Part shown: positions 1 through 8,434 of the stretch, piece by piece
Layout: every line of letters starts with the position of its first letter
Position numbering within the stretch: position 1 is the stretch's first letter
DNA from: JAYVYM01 sp046593925
Lineage (GTDB): Bacteria > Actinomycetota > Actinomycetes > Mycobacteriales > SCTD01
DNA length: 64,000 bases
NCBI GenBank assembly: GCA_046593925.1
Contig: JBKJQN010000102.1
Span: 7,712 to 71,711 of the forward strand
Direction: 5' to 3'
The notes under the pieces: model-generated
Told to the model about the DNA's origin: nothing
Seen by the model: the letters and a program-made list of their open reading frames with translations, nothing else
Database searches by the model: none
Position numbers and translations under genes: made by a program

Positions 1-254
1 TCTCCAGAGCGGGCCGGCAGCACCACCTTGAGGCTGCCGAGCTGACCCTTGATCTCGCTTGCGTGACCCAGGTCGCGCACCTCACGGACCTCGCGCGCAC
101 GCCGGATCGTCGCGATCTGCTTGTCGGCGCCGCGGGTCCACCGCTGGGCGTACCCGCCGGGCACCAGGAAGTTCCGGCCGTAGCCGTCCTTGACCTCGAC
201 GACGTCGCCGGGGGCACCGAGCCCCGCCACGTCCTGATTGAGGATGAGCTTCAC
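1..254 (-). CDS. rplI: 50S ribosomal protein L9 (partial, C-terminus off the window)
   Basis: The first 84 residues of L9, which binds 23S rRNA near the base of the L1 stalk. The N-terminus begins MKLILNQDVAGLGAPGDVVE and continues with the conserved DGYGRNFLVPGG segment of the L9 N-terminal domain. The start is GTG at 254. The gene is cut by the left edge of the window, so the linker helix and C-terminal domain are missing. It follows rpsR by 7 nt and is the last visible gene of the rpsF-ssb-rpsR-rplI operon. Confidence 0.95.
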   Translation of the reverse strand, partial: MKLILNQDVAGLGAPGDVVEVKDGYGRNFLVPGGYAQRWTRGADKQIATIRRAREVREVRDLGHASEIKGQLGSLKVVLPARSG

Positions 255-261
255 GGCCTCG

Positions 262-498
262 TCACCTTGCCGTAGAGGTGTAGGGCAGCAGCGCCATCTC
301 TCGGCTGTTCTTCACCGCGACGGCAACGTCACGCTGGTGCTGGCTGCAGTTACCGCTGACCCGCCGGGCGCGGATCTTCCCGCGGTCGGAGATGTACTTG
401 CGCAACAGGCCGGTGTCCTTGTAGTCGACGTAGGTCACCTTGTCCTTGCAGAACTGGCAGACCTTCTTCTTGAGCTTGCGGGGCGGTGGCTTGGCCAT
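262..498 (-). CDS. rpsR: 30S ribosomal protein S18, cysteine-containing (C+) form
   Basis: A 78-residue small-subunit protein that pairs with S6 on the platform of the 30S subunit. It starts MAKPPPRKLKKKVCQFCKDK and carries the conserved DYKDTGLLRKYISDRGKI core. A CxxC pair (C14, C17) plus a later Cys-x3-His (NCSQH) is the zinc-ribbon type of S18. Actinobacteria often carry a second, cysteine-free S18 that is induced when zinc is scarce, so this is probably the zinc-replete paralogue; that part is inference. The ATG at 498 is close behind ssb. Confidence 0.96.
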   Translation of the reverse strand: MAKPPPRKLKKKVCQFCKDKVTYVDYKDTGLLRKYISDRGKIRARRVSGNCSQHQRDVAVAVKNSREMALLPYTSTAR

Positions 499-524
499 CG
501 GTGTCTCTCCTGGTCAGGGAAGGT

Positions 525-1052
525 TTAGAAGGGGGGCTCGTCGGACCAGCCGCCGCCACCACCCGCGGGCGCGCTGGCCCACGGGTCGTCGGAGGCACCC
601 GAAGAGGAACTGCTGGAGCGGGACGCACCGCCACCGCCGCCACCACCGCCGCCGTTGCTACCGCCGCCGAAGCCGCCACCGCCACTGCGCGAGGCCTTGG
701 TGACCTTGGCGGTGGCCCACTTCAGTGAGGGGCCGACCTCTTCGACATCGAGCTCGTAGACGGTGCGCTTCTCGCCTTCCTTCGTCTCGAAGGACCGCTG
801 CTTCAGGCGGCCCTGGACGATGACGCCCATGCCCCGCTGCAGCGTCTCCGCGACGTTCTCGGCGGCCTGGCGCCAGACGGAGCAGCGCAGGAACAACGCC
901 TCCCCGTCCTTCCACTCATTGGAGTTCTTGTCGAAACTGCGGGGCGTGGACGCGACGGTGAAGTTCGCGACCGCGGCCCCGCTGGGGGTGAAGCGCAGCT
1001 CCGGGTCGGCGGTGAGATTGCCGACCACGGTGATGACGGTGTCGCCTGCCAT
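525..1052 (-). CDS. ssb: Single-stranded DNA-binding protein
   Basis: A 175-residue SSB that coats ssDNA and recruits replication and repair proteins. Residues 1-110 form the OB fold (MAGDTVITVVGNLTADPELR, then FLRCSVWRQAAENVAETL). Next comes a glycine- and serine-rich linker of about 45 residues and the acidic partner-binding tip ending DEPPF. Length and layout match the essential actinobacterial SSB. The gene sits between rpsF and rpsR in the usual operon, which ties its supply to ribosome synthesis. Confidence 0.97.
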   Translation of the reverse strand: MAGDTVITVVGNLTADPELRFTPSGAAVANFTVASTPRSFDKNSNEWKDGEALFLRCSVWRQAAENVAETLQRGMGVIVQGRLKQRSFETKEGEKRTVYELDVEEVGPSLKWATAKVTKASRSGGGGFGGGSNGGGGGGGGGASRSSSSSSGASDDPWASAPAGGGGGWSDEPPF

Positions 1053-1166
1053 TGCAGATCTCCTTGGGCCCTTCCCGCCTGTGCGGGAGTCGTCGGTGTG
1101 GATGCGTGCGAACGGGTGCGCACCTGCTGGGGAAGGGTGGTGACGGGGTACGACGCTTGCGCTGGA

Positions 1167-1457
1167 CTAGCGGATGTCGGGGCGCAGGACCTTGGTCCGC
1201 AGGATCGACTCGTTCAGGTTGAGCTGGCGGTCCAGCTCCTTCATGACGGCCGGCTCGGCATTGAGGTCGACGACGGCGTAGATGCCTTCGGGCTTCTTGT
1301 CGATCTCGAACGCCAACCGGCGCCGGCCCCAGACATCCACCTTCTCCACCGTGCCGCCGCCATTGCGGATGACGTTGAGGAACGTGTCGAGCGAGGGAGC
1401 GATGGTGCGCTCCTCGAGGTCGGGATCCAGGATGACCATGAGCTCGTAGTGACGCAA
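1167..1457 (-). CDS. rpsF: 30S ribosomal protein S6 (TTG start preferred)
   Basis: S6 binds S18 and 16S rRNA on the 30S platform. The core RHYELMVILDPDLEERTIAP is typical. The reading frame can be extended to an ATG at 1484, but a strong Shine-Dalgarno run (AGGAGGAGG, 1466-1474) lies inside that extension. It stands 8 nt before a TTG at 1455-1457, so TTG is the likely start. This gives 96 residues beginning (M)RHYELM, the usual family length; the longer form would add MSPQEEVGH. First ribosomal gene of the rpsF-ssb-rpsR-rplI operon. Confidence 0.93.
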   Translation of the reverse strand: MRHYELMVILDPDLEERTIAPSLDTFLNVIRNGGGTVEKVDVWGRRRLAFEIDKKPEGIYAVVDLNAEPAVMKELDRQLNLNESILRTKVLRPDIR

Positions 1458-1480
1458 GTGACCCACCTCCTCCTGTGGAC

Positions 1481-1825
1481 TCATCGGCCACCGACGGTCG
1501 GTGGCAGGAGGGTGTTCGCGTCAGCGGACCTGCCGACGCTACCAGCGGCGTCGGCGGGTACGTCGGGCTCGGCGAGCAGCGCACGGACCAGCAGCGACCC
1601 GGAGCCGAGCAGCGCGACGACGGCGAGCGCCACGGGCAGACCGTACCGCCGTGGCGTCGACGGCTGGGGCAGCCCGCCGACCGCGGACACCACGTCGGGG
1701 GCCGTGAAGTGCCTCGCCACCGCGGCCTGCGACGGGGCGGCGGCGCCGGCACCCACCGCGGCGAACAAGGACAGCGCCACCCAGACCCGTCGCTCACGCG
1801 CGGGACGGGTGCGGGCCGAGGTCAC
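1481..1825 (-). CDS. Hypothetical small membrane protein upstream of rpsF
   Basis: A 114-residue reading frame starting at GTG 1825. It has two hydrophobic stretches: near the N-terminus (WVALSLFAAVGAGAAA) and around residues 62-85 (GLPVALAVVALLGSGSLLVRALL). The remainder is Pro/Ala/Ser rich. Its stop lies 23 nt before the rpsF start on the same strand, so it could be the first gene of the ribosomal operon. No family is recognised. In DNA this GC-rich an open frame of this length can arise by chance, so the call is tentative; the paired membrane-like segments and operon position are the only support. Confidence 0.45.
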   Translation of the reverse strand: MTSARTRPARERRVWVALSLFAAVGAGAAAPSQAAVARHFTAPDVVSAVGGLPQPSTPRRYGLPVALAVVALLGSGSLLVRALLAEPDVPADAAGSVGRSADANTLLPPTVGGR

Positions 1826-1851
1826 CCGCGCATCCTCGCAGCAGGGCGTCG

Positions 1852-1857
1852 TACGGT
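1852..1857 (+). promoter_or_regulatory. -10 element for a leaderless nfo transcript
   Basis: TACGGT fits TANNNT and ends 6 nt before the GTG start at 1864. No Shine-Dalgarno sequence lies between, as expected for a leaderless mRNA. Confidence 0.5.
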
Positions 1858-1863
1858 GGCCTG

Positions 1864-2634
1864 GTGCTGCGCATCGGTGCCCATGTCGGCGAGGCCGACC
1901 TGCTGGGCGGGGCGACGGCCCGGGGGGCCGACCTCGTACAGACCTTCTTCGGTGACCCGCAGGACTGGAAGGCGCCGGTAGTACCGCCAGGCGTGCAGGC
2001 GCTCGCCGCGGCGGACGTCGACCTGTACGTGCACGCGCCGTACATCGTGAACGTGGCCTCGACGAACAACCGGATCCGGGTGCCGTCCCGCAAGATCCTG
2101 GCCCAGCACGCCACCGCCGCCGCTGCTGCCGGCGCGGTGGGGCTGATCGTGCACGGCGGCCACGTCACCAAGACCGACGACCCCGAGGTGGGCGTGCAGA
2201 ACTGGGTGAAGGCCTTCGAGCGGATGGCCTGCCCGCTGCCGGTGCTGGTGGAGAACACCGCCGGCGGCGAGTTCGCGATGGCCCGGCGCTTCGAGTCCCT
2301 CGCCAGGTTGTGGGACGGCATCGGCGGCTTCGACGGCGTCGGCTTCTGCCTGGACACCTGCCACGCCCATGCCGGCGGCGAGGACCTGCTCGACGTCGTC
2401 GAACGGGCGAAGGCGATCACCGGCCGCATCGACCTGGTGCACTGCAACGACTCCCGGGACGGGTTCGGCTCCGGGGCTGACCGGCACGCCAACCTCGGCG
2501 ACGGCCGGATCGACCCGCAGCTGATCCTGGCTGTCGTGCAGGCGGCGGGCGCGCCGGTCGTGGTGGAGACGCCCGGCGGGGTGGCCGGCCAGGGTGCCGA
2601 TGTGGCCTGGCTGCGGGCGCAGCTGCCAGCCTGA
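1864..2634 (+). CDS. nfo: Deoxyribonuclease IV / AP endonuclease family 2
   Basis: A 256-residue TIM-barrel endonuclease that cuts 5' of abasic sites in base-excision repair, using a metal cluster. Conserved stretches in order are RIGAHVG at the N-terminus, VHAPY, HGGHVTK, VENTAGGE, FCLDTCHAHAGG and VHCNDSRDGFGSGADRHANLGDG. Their His, Glu and Asp residues are the family's zinc ligands. The start is GTG 1864, apparently leaderless. The gene diverges from the rpsF side and converges on the GT87 gene. Confidence 0.92.
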   Translation: MLRIGAHVGEADLLGGATARGADLVQTFFGDPQDWKAPVVPPGVQALAAADVDLYVHAPYIVNVASTNNRIRVPSRKILAQHATAAAAAGAVGLIVHGGHVTKTDDPEVGVQNWVKAFERMACPLPVLVENTAGGEFAMARRFESLARLWDGIGGFDGVGFCLDTCHAHAGGEDLLDVVERAKAITGRIDLVHCNDSRDGFGSGADRHANLGDGRIDPQLILAVVQAAGAPVVVETPGGVAGQGADVAWLRAQLPA

Positions 2635-2653
2635 GCCGACGCGCCGGGCCACG

Positions 2654-4357
2654 TCAGCCCGCGGCGCTCAGCGCGCGGGCGGGGGCCCGGTCGGGGGCGC
2701 CGGAAAGGACCCCGCCCGCGGGGTCATCCACCCCGTCGGCGCGGACGACGTCGGCCGCCGGGCGGAGGACATCACGGACGACTGCCGCCACCAGGGCAAG
2801 CAGCGCCAGGTCCCGCACGACGACCGCGGACAGGAACCAGGCCACGTCGATGCCTTTGCTGGCCTGGATGCCGGCGCCCGTCGGCAGGCCGACGAAGAAG
2901 TAGAACCGGGCGAACAGCAACCCTGCTTCGGCGGCCTGCCAGGCCAGGAACGGCCGCCAGCGGGGCCGGGCGAGGGCGGCCAGTGGCAGCAGCCACAAGA
3001 CGTACTGGGGGCTCCAGACCTTGTTGAACAGCAGGAAGCCGGCGACGGCAAGGAAGAGCAGCTGGGGGAGCCGGGGGCGCCGGGGGGCGCGCAGGGCGAG
3101 CAGCACGACGAGCCCGGCCGACAGCAGCGTGCCGACCGCGACGGACATGTTGAGCCGGCCCACCCCCGAGCCCGGCGGCCCGAGCACCAGGCCGGCGAAC
3201 GCGTCGTACGTCCCGCGCAGCGGGCCGGGCAAGCCGCCGCGGGTGCGCTGCAGCGCGTAGTGCAGGGAGTCCCAGTCGGCTGGACGCTGGGCGTTGAGCT
3301 CGACGAAGCGGTACACGGCGTTGACCCCCTCGACCGGCCGTCCGAGGGCTTCGCCGAGGGTGTGCGGTGCCAGCGCACCGATCCCGTCGGTGCCGAAGCG
3401 CGACAACGGGCTGCCGGCGACGGCGACCTGCCGGCCGTCGAGTTCGGCGTAAGACGGGCTCGCGAGGTAGACCGGCAGGGTGACGGCGACCGCGGTGGCG
3501 ACCAGCGCCAGCGCCGTCGCCAGGCCGGCGCGCAGCCGGTCGGCCCGCCAGCACAGCGCCAGCAGCGGGAGCAGGAACACCACCGGGTACAGCTTGGTCG
3601 CGGTGGCGAGGCCGAGCAGCACACCGGCGAGCACCGGGTGGCGGCGGGCCCACGCGAGCAGGCCGAGCCCGGCGAGCGCGACGGCGATCAGGTCCCAGTT
3701 GGTGGTGGCGTGCAGCAGCAGCCCGGGCGCGACAGCAACGAGGGCGGCGTCCCACAGCCGCCGCCGGCCGGCCAGTCGCGCCGTGGTGACCACCACGGCG
3801 ACGGCGCAGCCGGTCAGCAGCACCCAGGTCAGGTCGAAGAAGCTCCGCGCCCGGGCACCGGCGAGCGCGCTGTCGAGCGAGCTCTGCGCCGCCCTGAGCC
3901 TGGCTGGGTCGCCCGGTCCCTCTGCCCGGGCCGCCGCGAGCTGGTCCTGCGCACCCGCGACCCGGCCACCGGGCAGCGCCCGGGCGACGTCGTCGGACAC
4001 CGAGGCGACCAGCGCCATCGCGCCACCGATGAGCACCGGGTACTCGACAGGGTGGTCGAGGTAGGGCGTCGCGCCCTGGTCGAGCTGCTCGCTGTAGTAC
4101 AGCGCGAGGACGTCGGTGTAGCAGGCCCGGGTGTACTGGTACTCCTGGCTCCAGTCGTGCACACGGCACGGCGCCTTCTGCCAGAAACCCAGTGCACTGG
4201 TGAGAAGCGCGAGCAGAACCAGACACCGCAGCGGCGAGAGCCGGCGGCGCTCCCCGAGCCTGGCCCGGGTACCAGGCGGGCCACCGAGCGCGGTGACGGC
4301 GCCGGCGACGAGCGGGTCGCCGGCCGAGGGCAGGGTGCGCGGCGTCGGGAGCGTCAC
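2654..4357 (-). CDS. Polyprenyl-phosphate-dependent glycosyltransferase, GT87/DUF2029 type membrane protein
   Basis: An integral membrane protein of 567 residues with about ten hydrophobic helices, including CLVLLALLTSALGFW, WVLLTGCAVAVVVTTA, VLAGVLLGLATATKLYP and LLFLAVAGFLLFNKVWSPQY. The TKLYPVVFLLPLL and NKVWSPQYVLWLLPLAAL motifs are typical of DUF2029/GT87 enzymes, which transfer mannose or arabinose from polyprenyl-phosphate donors on the outer membrane face. The GTG at 4357 lies 2 nt after the stop of the upstream class A PBP, so the two are coupled and both probably act in envelope assembly. The substrate cannot be read from sequence. The frame stays open further upstream in an antisense shadow of the PBP; that part is not coding. 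Confidence 0.85.
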   Translation of the reverse strand: MTLPTPRTLPSAGDPLVAGAVTALGGPPGTRARLGERRRLSPLRCLVLLALLTSALGFWQKAPCRVHDWSQEYQYTRACYTDVLALYYSEQLDQGATPYLDHPVEYPVLIGGAMALVASVSDDVARALPGGRVAGAQDQLAAARAEGPGDPARLRAAQSSLDSALAGARARSFFDLTWVLLTGCAVAVVVTTARLAGRRRLWDAALVAVAPGLLLHATTNWDLIAVALAGLGLLAWARRHPVLAGVLLGLATATKLYPVVFLLPLLALCWRADRLRAGLATALALVATAVAVTLPVYLASPSYAELDGRQVAVAGSPLSRFGTDGIGALAPHTLGEALGRPVEGVNAVYRFVELNAQRPADWDSLHYALQRTRGGLPGPLRGTYDAFAGLVLGPPGSGVGRLNMSVAVGTLLSAGLVVLLALRAPRRPRLPQLLFLAVAGFLLFNKVWSPQYVLWLLPLAALARPRWRPFLAWQAAEAGLLFARFYFFVGLPTGAGIQASKGIDVAWFLSAVVVRDLALLALVAAVVRDVLRPAADVVRADGVDDPAGGVLSGAPDRAPARALSAAG

Positions 4358-4359
4358 GC

Positions 4360-6489
4360 TCAGCCCCCCGGTGGGGCGCCCGCCACACCCGCCGGCCCAG
4401 GTGTCGCGGCGGGTTTCGTCGCAGGTGGCGTCGTCGTGGGTGGTGTTCGCCTGGGCGACCGGCTGGGGCTCGGGGTCGGCGACGGCGAGCCGGTCGGCGT
4501 GGGAGTCGCGGTGGCTGACGGCACGGGACTGCGCGTCGGGCTCGGCATCACCGTCTGGGTCGGGCTCGGCGGGGTGGTGGTGGGGGCGGCGCTGCCCTGG
4601 TTGCGGCCGACGCCGGCGCGCGGCGGCAACCGCTGGACGGGCTGCCCGGCCAGCGCCGCGTCCATGAAGGCCTTCCACACCGGCGCGCTGAAGGTGCCGC
4701 CGCTGGACTCCCGTCCACCGGTACCGGCGACCGAGCGGGCGGGATCGCCGTAGCCGAACCACACCGCGGTGCTCAGCTGCGGCGTGAACCCGCAGAACCA
4801 CACGTTGTTGCTCTTGTCGGTGGTACCGGTCTTGCCGGCCGCTGGACGTCCCCCCGCGAGCCGGGCCCGTGTCCCGGTGCCCGAGGTGATCACCTGCTGC
4901 ATGGCGTACGTGGCATCGGCCGAGACGTTGGCAGCAAATGCCCGGCTCGTCACCGGCTTCGCGGTGAACTCGGTACGGCCACCGCGCTCGACCTTTCCGA
5001 CGACGTACGGCGTCGCGCGGATGCCCTGCGCAGCGAACGTGGCGTAGCCGACGGCCTGGTCGGTGACGTGCACCTCGTACTGCCCGAGCGCGATGCCGGC
5101 CTCGGCGCGGCCTGTCGTCGGGCTGGCGAGCCGCACGTCGGCCGGGATGCCGGCGGCGTGCGCCGTGTCGGCGACCTTGGCCGGCCCCACGTCGACCGCG
5201 AGCCGGAAATAGACGGTGTTCAGGCTCTGCGCGAGCGCGGTCGAGAGGTCGGCCCGGCCACCCTGCTCATCGCCGGCGTTGTTGACGACCTGCCCGGAGA
5301 TCGTCTGGGGACTGTCGCCGTCGTACGTGGTGGACAGCGAGATGCCCTGCTGCAGGGCGGTGGCCAGCACGTACGGCTTCATCGAAGAGCCTGGCTGGTG
5401 GGCGACGGCCCCGCCCGGTGCTATCCCGCCCGCATAGTCCAGCCCGGCGCCGTTCGCACCGCCGTAGTAGGCGCGGACAGCGCCGTCGCCGGGGACCACC
5501 GCCACGAGGGCACCCTGCAGCGCGGTATCGCCCTTGTCGCCCTTGTCGACGACCTGGACAGCTTTGACAGCGGCATCCTGCGCGCGCTTGTCGATCGTCG
5601 TGGTCACCGTGAGCCCGCCGGAGTTCACCACGTCCTCCGCAAAGCCATCGCGCAGCAGCTCATCCTGGACCGCGTCGACGATGTGCCCGGTGGGGCCGGA
5701 CAGGTCTGCGCCGACGGTGCCCGTGCCGGGCGCGACCACCTTCGGGTACACCATCGCCGCCCGCCGGCCGGCGTCGAGCCAGTGCTGCGACACCATGCCG
5801 TCCAACACGTACGTCCAGCGACCGCTCGCCAGGTCCGGGTGCTTGGCGGGGTCGTAGCCGGACGGCGAGCGGATGCTCGAGGCCAGGACGGCGCCCTGCT
5901 CAGGCGTGAGCGTCGCGGCGTTCGCGCCCGACCCGAAGTAGGCCTTGCTCGCCGCCTGGATGCCGTAGGCGCCGCGGCCGAAGTAGATCGTGTTGAGGTA
6001 GTCCTCCAGAATCTGCTCCTTGCTGCGCTGCCGCGTCATCTTCAGCGAGATGAACAATTCCTTGACCTTGCGCGTGTAGGTGCGGTCGGCGGTCAGGTAG
6101 GCGTTCTTGGCGTACTGCTGCGTGATCGTCGAGCCGCCCTGCTGCACCGAGCCGCCGCCCCGCACGTTGGTGAAAAGCGCGCGCAGGATGCCGCGCGGGC
6201 TGATCCCGGGCTCGCTGTAGAAGCCGCGGTCCTCCGCGGCGAGCACCGCTTTCTGGGCCGGCTCGCTGACCTGCGACAGCGGGACCAGCTCGCGGTTGGT
6301 GCCGAGCCGGGCCAGCTCCTCGCCACCGGCGTACCGGATGACCGTCGCCTGGGCCTGGGACACGGCGCTGGCCGGGGGGACGGTGGTCAGGACGTAGCCG
6401 AGCACGAACAGCAGCAGCAGGCCGAGCAGCGTCGACGGGATAGCTACCAGGACGATCTTCTTCCAGGGCAGCGAGCGGAGACGTCTCAC
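4360..6489 (-). CDS. Class A penicillin-binding protein (transglycosylase/transpeptidase)
   Basis: A bifunctional peptidoglycan synthase of 709 residues. One N-terminal membrane anchor (residues 10-33) is followed by the GT51 domain with EDRGFYSEPGI, GGSTITQQYAKN, KVKELFISLKM and EDYLNTIYFGRGAYGI. The transpeptidase domain has PGSSMKPY (catalytic Ser), SLN and KTGTT. The last 90 or so residues are a Pro/Thr/Ser-rich tail. The start is GTG 6489 with no Shine-Dalgarno; a weak CACACT hexamer lies 6 nt upstream. It heads a two-gene unit with the GT87 gene and diverges from padR. Confidence 0.94.
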   Translation of the reverse strand: MRRLRSLPWKKIVLVAIPSTLLGLLLLFVLGYVLTTVPPASAVSQAQATVIRYAGGEELARLGTNRELVPLSQVSEPAQKAVLAAEDRGFYSEPGISPRGILRALFTNVRGGGSVQQGGSTITQQYAKNAYLTADRTYTRKVKELFISLKMTRQRSKEQILEDYLNTIYFGRGAYGIQAASKAYFGSGANAATLTPEQGAVLASSIRSPSGYDPAKHPDLASGRWTYVLDGMVSQHWLDAGRRAAMVYPKVVAPGTGTVGADLSGPTGHIVDAVQDELLRDGFAEDVVNSGGLTVTTTIDKRAQDAAVKAVQVVDKGDKGDTALQGALVAVVPGDGAVRAYYGGANGAGLDYAGGIAPGGAVAHQPGSSMKPYVLATALQQGISLSTTYDGDSPQTISGQVVNNAGDEQGGRADLSTALAQSLNTVYFRLAVDVGPAKVADTAHAAGIPADVRLASPTTGRAEAGIALGQYEVHVTDQAVGYATFAAQGIRATPYVVGKVERGGRTEFTAKPVTSRAFAANVSADATYAMQQVITSGTGTRARLAGGRPAAGKTGTTDKSNNVWFCGFTPQLSTAVWFGYGDPARSVAGTGGRESSGGTFSAPVWKAFMDAALAGQPVQRLPPRAGVGRNQGSAAPTTTPPSPTQTVMPSPTRSPVPSATATPTPTGSPSPTPSPSRSPRRTPPTTTPPATKPAATPGPAGVAGAPPGG

Positions 6490-6595
6490 GGTGCCAGTGT
6501 GGCGCAGCCGGGTGAAGCCCCCGTGTGGCGACGCACGCTGTACACGTGGCTGTTGCGCCAAGGCCCCCTGACACGTACTCTTCGTCATCCCAGCG

Positions 6596-6618
6596 CGATG
6601 TATCGCCGTGATACATCG
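6596..6618. promoter_or_regulatory. PadR operator (perfect inverted repeat)
   Basis: Two 9-bp arms, CGATGTATC and GATACATCG, flank a 5-nt spacer (GCCGT). PadR-family regulators bind dyads built on ATGT...ACAT. The site lies in the spacer between the divergent PBP gene and padR, 33 bp before the padR start, which suggests autoregulation and possibly control of the PBP-GT87 pair. Confidence 0.8.
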
Positions 6619-6651
6619 GTGCGTCACCAACCGGCCGGACGGAGGTCCTAC

Positions 6652-7218
6652 GTGCTCGAGCTCGCGGTCCTCGGCCTGCTGCACGAGGCGCCCCTGCACG
6701 GCTACGAGCTGCGTCAGCGGCTCAAGGCCACCCTCGGGACGTTCCGGGCGTTCTCCTACGGCTCGCTCTACCCGACCCTGCGCCGGATGCGCGAGGACGG
6801 CTGGATCGCCGAGGACGAAGGTGACGCCGAGGTGGTGGCCGGCGCCCCCGCCCTCACCGGCCGCCGGGGCAAGGTCGTCTACAAGCTGACGGCCGATGGC
6901 AAAGAGCGCTTCACCGAGCTGCTCGGCGAGGCCGGCCCCTCGGCCTGGGAGGACGAGACGTTCGGCGTGCACTTCGCGTTCTTCAGCCAGACCGACCCCG
7001 CGGTGCGGGTACGCATCCTGGAGGGCCGGCGCTCACGGCTCGAGGAGCGCCGCGAGGGCGTACGCACATCGCTGACGCGTACCCGCGCCCGGCTGGACCG
7101 CTACACCCTGCAGCTGCAGGAGCACGGGCTCGAGTCCGTCGAGCGCGAGGTCCGGTGGCTCACCGAGCTGATCGAGACCGAACGCCGCGGCGGACCGCCT
7201 GCCCCGCCCACCCACTGA
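6652..7218 (+). CDS. PadR-family transcriptional regulator
   Basis: A 188-residue regulator. The N-terminal winged helix reads LELAVLGLLHEAPLHGYELR, then FSYGSLYPTLRRMREDGWI, and the C-terminal half (about residues 100-180) is a helical dimerisation domain typical of the longer Vir-like PadR proteins. The start is GTG 6652, set by GGAGGT at 6641-6646. The frame stays open far upstream, but that run overlaps the antisense PBP gene. An ATGTATC/GATACATCG dyad stands just upstream. The ligand is unknown. padR next to ino1 is a common actinobacterial pair. Confidence 0.9.
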   Translation: MLELAVLGLLHEAPLHGYELRQRLKATLGTFRAFSYGSLYPTLRRMREDGWIAEDEGDAEVVAGAPALTGRRGKVVYKLTADGKERFTELLGEAGPSAWEDETFGVHFAFFSQTDPAVRVRILEGRRSRLEERREGVRTSLTRTRARLDRYTLQLQEHGLESVEREVRWLTELIETERRGGPPAPPTH

Positions 7219-7259
7219 CCCCGCACCATTCACCCCCGAACAGGAAGAGGACCGCTCGC

Positions 7260-8375
7260 ATGGGTTCCGTCCGTGTAGCCATCGTCGGCGTCGGCAACTG
7301 CGCCGCGTCGCTCGTCCAGGGCGTCGAGTACTACCGCGACGCCGACCCCGCCGCCCGCGTCCCCGGGCTCATGCACGTTGAGCTCGGCGGCTACCACGTC
7401 CGCGACGTCGAGTTCGTCGCGGCATTCGACGTGGACGCCAAGAAGGTCGGCCGCGACCTCTCCGAGGCGATCTTCGCCAGCGAGAACAATACAATCAAGA
7501 TTGCCGACGTACCGCCGACGGACATCACGGTGCAGCGCGGCACCACCCTCGACGGGCTCGGCAAGTACTACCGGGAGACGATCGAGGAGAGCGACGAGAC
7601 TCCGGTCGACGTCGTCCAGGCCCTGCGCGACTCGCGCGCCGACGTGCTGGTCTGCTACCTGCCGGTCGGCTCCGAGGCGGCGGCGAAGTTCTACGCCCAG
7701 TGCGCCATCGACGCCAAGGTCGCGTTCGTCAACGCCCTCCCGGTGTTCATCGCCGGGACCCCCGCGTGGGCTGAGAAGTTCCGCGCCGCCGGCGTGCCGA
7801 TCATTGGCGACGACATCAAGAGCCAGGTCGGCGCCACGATCACCCACCGGGTGATGGCGAAGCTGTTCGAGGACCGCGGCGTGATCCTGGACCGCACCTA
7901 CCAGCTCAACGTGGGCGGCAACATGGACTTCAAGAACATGCTCGAGCGCGACCGTCTGGAGTCCAAGAAGATCAGCAAGACCCAGGCCGTGACCTCGAAC
8001 ATGGAGCACGACATGGGCGCCCGCAACGTCCACATCGGGCCGTCGGACTACGTCCAGTGGCTCGACGACCGCAAGTGGGCCTTCGTCCGGCTCGAGGGCC
8101 GGGCCTTCGGTGACGTCCCGCTGACCCTGGAGTACAAGCTCGAGGTCTGGGACAGCCCCAACAGCGCCGGCGTCATCATCGATGCGGTGCGCTGCGCCAA
8201 GATTGCGCTCGACCGCGGCGAGGGCGGCCCGGTCGACCCGGCCAGCACCTACTTCATGAAGTCGCCGCCGGTGCAGGTGCGCGACGACCTGGCGCGGCCG
8301 GCCCTCGAGGCCTGGATCCGCGGCGAGACGCTCGGCAACGTCGTCGAGGACGAGGTCGCTGCCGAGACCGCCTGA
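7260..8375 (+). CDS. ino1: Inositol-3-phosphate synthase
   Basis: A 371-residue NAD-dependent enzyme that converts glucose 6-phosphate to inositol 3-phosphate, the first step toward phosphatidylinositol, mycothiol and related lipids. The N-terminal Rossmann motif is VAIVGVGNCAASLVQG. Later conserved stretches are DDIKSQVGATITHR, LNVGGNMDFKNM, SKKISKTQAV and HIGPSDYV, the family's catalytic region. The ATG at 7260 follows padR by 41 nt. A strong hairpin follows the stop. Confidence 0.95.
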   Translation: MGSVRVAIVGVGNCAASLVQGVEYYRDADPAARVPGLMHVELGGYHVRDVEFVAAFDVDAKKVGRDLSEAIFASENNTIKIADVPPTDITVQRGTTLDGLGKYYRETIEESDETPVDVVQALRDSRADVLVCYLPVGSEAAAKFYAQCAIDAKVAFVNALPVFIAGTPAWAEKFRAAGVPIIGDDIKSQVGATITHRVMAKLFEDRGVILDRTYQLNVGGNMDFKNMLERDRLESKKISKTQAVTSNMEHDMGARNVHIGPSDYVQWLDDRKWAFVRLEGRAFGDVPLTLEYKLEVWDSPNSAGVIIDAVRCAKIALDRGEGGPVDPASTYFMKSPPVQVRDDLARPALEAWIRGETLGNVVEDEVAAETA

Positions 8376-8380
8376 CCGCC

Positions 8381-8414
8381 GCGACAGCCCGGCCCCGGCG
8401 GGCCGGGCTGTCGC
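8381..8414 (+). terminator. Hairpin terminator after ino1
   Basis: Perfect 15-bp stem (8381-8395 with 8400-8414, starting GCGACAGCCC) and a 4-nt loop, 5 nt after the ino1 stop. There is little U tract, as is usual for actinobacterial terminators. Confidence 0.75.
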
Positions 8415-8422
8415 GTCCTACC

Positions 8423-8428
8423 TACGCT
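8423..8428 (+). promoter_or_regulatory. -10 element for a leaderless MFS transcript
   Basis: TACGCT ends 6 nt before the ATG at 8435. There is no room for a Shine-Dalgarno site between them. Confidence 0.5.
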
Positions 8429-8434
8429 GACGTG

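Noticed and set aside
5068..6651. Long N-terminal extension of the padR frame
   Set aside because: Lies antisense over the class A PBP gene; family homology and the GGAGGT site start at 6652.
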